Assembly (NCBI GenBank): GCA_034190875.2 | Contig: CM067348.1 | Span: 39,109,188-39,173,187 of the forward strand | From: Urechis unicinctus | Taxonomy: Eukaryota > Annelida > Polychaeta > Xenopneusta > Urechidae | DNA: 64,000 bases | Reading direction: 5' to 3' | In this document: piece after piece, positions 59,054 to 64,000 of the stretch | How positions within the stretch are numbered: position 1 is the first letter of the stretch | Layout: the number at the start of each line of letters is the position of its first letter | Made by a program: the position numbers and the translations under genes | Notes under the pieces: generated by a model | Seen by the model: only the letters and a program-made list of their open reading frames with translations | Databases searched by the model: none | What the model was told of the DNA's origin: nothing

Positions 59054-62000
59054 CTAGGCAGTAAGACACTTGGCATGATGTGCGATGTGGTCTTCGATGA
59101 ATGAAGCGATAAAGAAGTAACTGTGGTCATATCCCTGAGAAACAAGAGCCAAATCAGCTCAAAATGGACAGAGATGTCACAATGTCAACAACATTTTACC
59201 TATATCAATGGACCTCACAGATATGTTGACAGAGATCAATGTTTGGTTAAATTATTTCATTTGATTATGCTCACTCGGCAGCAAAACATATCAAATGATA
59301 CATAGCATTATCTAGTTGTAGTGTACATTGTCTCCTCACCTCCTGCATCCTGAGAACTACAGGGACTTTAGCTGCAGCACATGCCGCAACAAAGTTGTCA
59401 GGTAGGAGCTGTCCAGCACCCAGGAAGTTGTCATCTTTACCCTGCCCAGCAACCACACGTCATAAGTCAACACAAATGTTAAGTGATCATATCAGATGCA
59501 AACACATCTCAGAATGCATACTGTTTATAAAATATCATGTGTCAATACACATCAAAAGTAAACACATCTATGTCATCACACACACACACATAAATCGCAT
59601 CTAATGTAAACATACATCTTATGTAAACTCACATATTGGATGTAAAGACATTAAATATAAAGACAAGTTAAAAACACATATGTCAATAGGCCAGGAGTAT
59701 ATACACAACAGGTGAAGCTTCATCAAATTAGGATGGACTGTTTAACTCTTCCTCATCTTGTCAACACACCTGGTCAATCAGGATCTGAACAGGTGGGCCG
59801 TTATACATCTTCACTAAGGCACAGGCATCATGATCCTACAACAGCCCACCACACATCATTATAACGTGCAACACATACAGCTCATATAACAAACAACAAA
59901 ATTCCAGATCCAACAATGAGTCAACAACAGTCTATGGTTGGTTGTTTCATCAGGTTTTACAAATGACCCTCATAAATTGAGTATGCCATTCCTATAACAA
60001 GCATCTCCCCTTCTGTTTGTTAATAGATGCAATCTGCAACCGCTCACCTTCCAAGTGTCCTCATTTTTGGCTCCAAAGTAGCCGGTAAATGCCTTTTGCC
60101 CCCATGGACATTCCAATGGGTTACAAATGGGAGAAAAGGCAGAAACAGAGGTGTATTTGCCGGGATTTTTCAAGAATAGAGTCAAAGCACCATGTCCTCC
60201 CATACTGCAACATAACACAACATAAGATCTGATGTCTTATGACATGGCATGAGGTGCATAACAGCACATGAGTTGCAAGACAGCACATGGAAATGAAGGG
60301 ATCTTGTGATGCAAACAAATCAAGGAAATGAAACACTGAGCTTTCCCATCACTGTAAACAACAAGACCAAATTGTTGACACAGTCATCACCATCCATCAC
60401 CATTGTGATGGATGGTGAAGACTGTTTGGACAGTGTCCCTGTAAGTGCCATCGTTAACTTATGGCACCAAGTCTGGTATGACCACATATTCATTTAACAC
60501 ACCTGTGTAAAAACAATTATGACTAGTCACCCTGAGCAGGACAACCATCTTACCTGTGACCCATGATTGATTGCTTATCTTCTAGTATAGGGAAGCTGGC
60601 ATTGATAAGTTCAGGAAGCTGCACACATCAAAGAGTTAGCAGCAGGAATGAAATACAATGATCTCATCAGCATAGCACCATCAGAGAAATACAAGCCCCT
60701 TTGTGAAATGCATCGTACCAGAGAATAATTGAGAGTGGGATGGGACAGGCCAAGTTACATCGATGATACAGATGTTTACTCAGACATTATGTTAAACAGT
60801 TGATATGCTATGCCGATTCATGTTAAGAATGTAACAAATCAAGTCAATATGCTGTTTTGTCACAGGGCTGGAAATTAACTAAAATGGCCTTACTCAAACA
60901 GTTGAATAGGTGTTTTCAAGTCTTTTAGAGTTAAAGAGCTGGTAGAGCAGACAGACTTGTAATAATATGTGAGCAAGTTTAAAACTACATCAACATCAGA
61001 CGTACAATCGCTGAATGTGTGTAAACAATACTGTAGTTGACCCTAGCAGTAATCTTGTTGATTTTTCACCAGAACAGCTTTTGTTGTCAGACCACACGCT
61101 GCGCTCTCTGATTAGTCTTGCTATGTTCTTATCTGTCTGTGTAATAAACAAACAGTGTTCACCGTGAAAAGTTACCCGTCAGCAGAACGTGTGATTGGGC
61201 TAGATCTACCCATCCAGCCATAAATCACCCGTCAGTGACGGGCGGACGGGTGTTAATTTCCAGCCCTGTTGCCAGGACAGAAGAAAAATTCGAATTTTGT
61301 TTTTCTTTATGAGCGTAAAAACAAGTTTTTCTTCTTCACGAGTTGTGACAGCCTGTGCTGACATAGAGCATAATCTGTAAGATCCAAAGAACCAGGGATG
61401 TAGATTAAAAGCTTGGCACACATACACATAATTGTGACATAAACTATGTGATGCCTTACCGCTTGTGTGCGATTTCTTAAAACACTAATATAGGACTGTT
61501 GTTCAAAAACTGTTGGAACAGGATATGGAGTGGCAAGATGGGATGTAAAATTGAGGGTTATCGTCCTGAATAAGTGGCTGTTGGCCAGATACAAAGCGTG
61601 GCCATTCAAGAGGGGTACTTTAAGTTAGTGAGGGGAGGGTTACACCGGGTGGCCGGATATGAGGGAGACCACATCACATCAAAACCTGCTTTTTAAACGT
61701 TTTTGTCAGTCAGTTCTGTGCTTGCACCAAACCATACAGCACAGTGATTAGGTTGGACAATCAGTTTCAGGAGAGTTGTCAATAGGCAGGGGATGTAATG
61801 GCATCAGATCAAATTTTGACGTTTTGTAGGGTACAGCAGTTTCCATCAAGATTTCCATAAAAGTTGAGAGAATCACATAAATTCATTAATCTTAATAATA
61901 ACATGTCTTACTGACAACTTACTTCCTGTGTTATGTAAGAGTACATTCTATAGTTGGTTTTCCACTTGTCCTCAGTGGCATCAACATAGAAACCAGCTCC

Positions 62001-62903
62001 AGATCCAAAATCATAGCTGTCATCTTCTCCTTCAATGTTACAACCCCCTACGATCAAACATCAGCAACTTGGCAAGTGGGTTATCAAAATAACTGACACA
62101 TAGCAGTTCTGTGTTGAAATGAGCAGACGTAACTGTCGGGAGTGAACAAATGTTCTGGAAGAGTTCCTGCTTACGTGGACTGGTATCAGGCGCTACAATC
62201 GCTACACCGTGCTTGGATGCAAATTTCTGACTTCCAGCTTTTGTGACAAAGTTTGCCTCAGTACATGTCAACCCTGGAACAGCCAAGGCAACCAAACACC
62301 AGACAATAACATATCAAGGCAACCAAACACCAGACAATAACATATCAAGGCAACCAAACACCAGACAATAACATATCAAGGCAACCAAACACCAGACAAT
62401 AACATATCAAGACTTGATACAAAAATATTGCAACTATAAGAAATTCCCTGAAGGGATTTTTCAAACAAATCATTACCAATGAAGGGGCTACAAGATGCTG
62501 GTGCAATTCCTAAACATGATAGAAAGTGCAAAAACATATCTGTTATTCAAACAAACCTGAAAGCCAATATATAACAGGCACTTTATGATCTTCAGCTTGC
62601 GGTGGAAGATAAATCCCAAATGTCATCTTGCATTTTGTTTCTTTGCTACAATCATAATTTCACATAATATCACTGTACTGTTAGTTTACAAGTGTACATT
62701 ATTTCACATTTTGTAATTAAGTGATTAACAATTTAGAACAATTTCAAATGAGATATCTGACCAAGCAAAGCTATATGTTTGGCATTGACATGCTACATGA
62801 ACAACAAATACATTTGATAATTTATTAAAAACCTTTCATGGGTGAAGACTTTCTGCTGGCCACCAAACATCTTGTTGGCAGAGATTTGCGTTAGGGTTGC
62901 CAT
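59054..62903 (-). CDS. ESD: S-formylglutathione hydrolase (esterase D), nine exons
   Basis: Hydrolyses S-formylglutathione to glutathione and formate, the last step of glutathione-dependent formaldehyde detoxification, in the cytosol. Exons, 5' to 3': 62903-62833, 62645-62557, 62273-62175, 62047-61923, 60618-60554, 60204-60048, 59835-59770, 59441-59340, 59134-59054. They join in phase to 855 bp, 284 residues (vertebrate length is about 282). Seen: [15 protein letters not shown] at the start, [63 protein letters not shown] (nucleophile Ser), [12 protein letters not shown] (catalytic Asp) and GYDHSYFFI (catalytic His). All junctions are GT..AG. No lesion was seen. Confidence 0.96.
62281..62407. 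repeat. Tandem repeat, four copies of a 31-bp unit, beside an ESD splice acceptor
   Basis: Near-identical CAAGGCAACCAAACACCAGA..CATAT units in intron 2 of ESD, starting only about 8 bp upstream of the acceptor of the exon at 62,175-62,273. Confidence 0.95.
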
Positions 62904-63546
62904 GACTAATGATCAGGGGTTGATTATTGTTCCACTGGCACAGCAGAACACCTGCAGGCACCACGTGATCATTGGGGTTTTGATGAAAAGGAATGAAAGT
63001 AGCAAATCTATGCGGATCCATCATATGATCTGTGCGGGTGATCAACAATACAGACCGAAAAGGTTACAGGATAGCCCAAAAGACCAACAGTCGATCGGGT
63101 ACTCCCTTGTTGGTCTAACAGGAAAACCCTCCATTTATCGGTAGATTGACAAACATGCTTAATCTATCACGTTAAAAATACGTACTGAGAAGAATTTAAA
63201 GCCACCAACAGTGAGAGTATTGACTGAATTTAATTGCTATGGTTTTTTTTTACCAATATCCGGGAGAACACTTGATATTCGATTAATTTCTAACTTTTTG
63301 GGGAAATTCCACTCCGAATTCTGGTTGTTTGTCAACAAACGGTCTCTTGAATGACGTTGTTGTAAACTACTGCGTGGAATTTGTTAAGTTTTTATCATAC
63401 CATCATCTGCTTGATAATACATTTCACAGATTAGTCAATTTATACTAGATTTATACCTCATAACTTTCCGACCTAGTTGCCTTTTCCTCTCCTTTATTCA
63501 TCATCATAACAAGTCCGTTTTCATCTGACTTACGTTGCGCAATCTC

Positions 63547-63558
63547 GCCGCCATATTG
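63547..63558 (-). promoter_or_regulatory. YY1-like motif upstream of ESD
   Basis: CAATATGGCGGC on the minus strand matches the YY1 core (ATGGCGGC), common at transcription starts of housekeeping genes. It is about 645 bp upstream of the ESD start codon, so a 5' UTR intron would be needed if it marks the start. The stretch 62,904-64,000 otherwise holds no coding sequence. Confidence 0.35.
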
Positions 63559-64000
63559 AAATTTAGTCGGAAAAGTTAATCGCCTCGCACATTTAAGGCG
63601 ATTATGCATATTTACAAGTTGCTGGGATACCTGAGACTCTAATGCGATGCATAATACTGATTGCTTATTAAATTGGACTTGTTAAATCAAGTTGACATCG
63701 TGAAGGTAAGTTCTTATCATCGCATTTTCTACATAGGAAATGCCCACTTCGAGAGCTATTACAGGAGGTTATCAGATAATCTTAAGAAGTTAAAGAGACT
63801 GTTCAGTCACATATAAGGCAATCAGGGATCATTTCGTTATTACATTACTACGATTAACGCAGACGTAAGTAATGACATCTTCTAATTTGTGCCGAGGAGT
63901 TTACATGATGGAAGTTATGTTGATAAGTTTTTAACATTATTATTTGACTGGAAATGTTCATGATATACTGTGGAGATCTGTTTTATTCAGTTATGTCGTT

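Noticed and set aside
60387..60418. Perfect 14-bp inverted repeat TCACCATCCATCAC in an ESD intron
   Set aside because: Made of a short CCAT-type simple repeat; probably chance and without context suggesting function.

Overview
This is a window of animal nuclear DNA. The supported host genes are split by GT..AG introns, have vertebrate-like products (FAHD1, esterase D, a leucine-rich-repeat membrane protein) and sit among tandem repeats, SINE-like and LINE elements, a Gypsy retrotransposon and two Polinton/Maverick elements. The mix suggests a marine invertebrate, possibly a mollusc or another lophotrochozoan. That is an inference; nothing here names the species. A run of 100 Ns at 2806-2905 is a scaffold gap.

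Layout. 1-15.4 kb has no supported host gene: minisatellites, AT microsatellites, a repeat family (called R here) in direct and inverted copies, a second family (X) with a 67-bp hairpin array, and a decayed LINE on the minus strand (about 7.47-10.08 kb). 15,412-26,773 is a whole but dead Polinton, with 292/293-bp terminal inverted repeats beginning AG and a 5-bp GGCCG repeat at both edges. It holds protein-primed DNA polymerase B, integrase, capsid-type, fibre-like, membrane, zinc-ribbon and lambda-type exonuclease genes, nearly all broken. 27.1-37.2 kb is a host alpha/beta-hydrolase (HSL-family esterase) gene on the minus strand. Eight exons join in phase to 326 codons, and its introns are swollen by minisatellites, a TC tract and a LINE with a 37-bp target-site duplication.

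38.5-39.8 kb is FAHD1 (three exons, plus strand), divergent from the esterase. 43.4-45.1 kb is a single-exon LRR type I membrane protein on the minus strand. 45.2-50.2 kb is repeat-poor to minisatellite DNA without a recognised gene. 50,254-51,078 is a transposon-like unit with identical 83-bp terminal inverted repeats. 51,229 to about 55.2 kb is a second, internally deleted Polinton that keeps capsid and accessory genes lost from the first. About 55.2-58.6 kb is a decayed Gypsy-type retrotransposon. 58.9-62.9 kb is a complete nine-exon esterase D (S-formylglutathione hydrolase) gene on the minus strand.

How the parts relate. The host genes are three metabolic enzymes (acylpyruvase, esterase, formylglutathione hydrolase) and one adhesion or receptor-like protein; nothing shows a shared pathway. 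The most notable biology is the virus-like Polinton pair and the nesting of mobile elements: Gypsy and a possible solo LTR in Polinton 2, a LINE in an esterase intron, and a SINE in repeat R.
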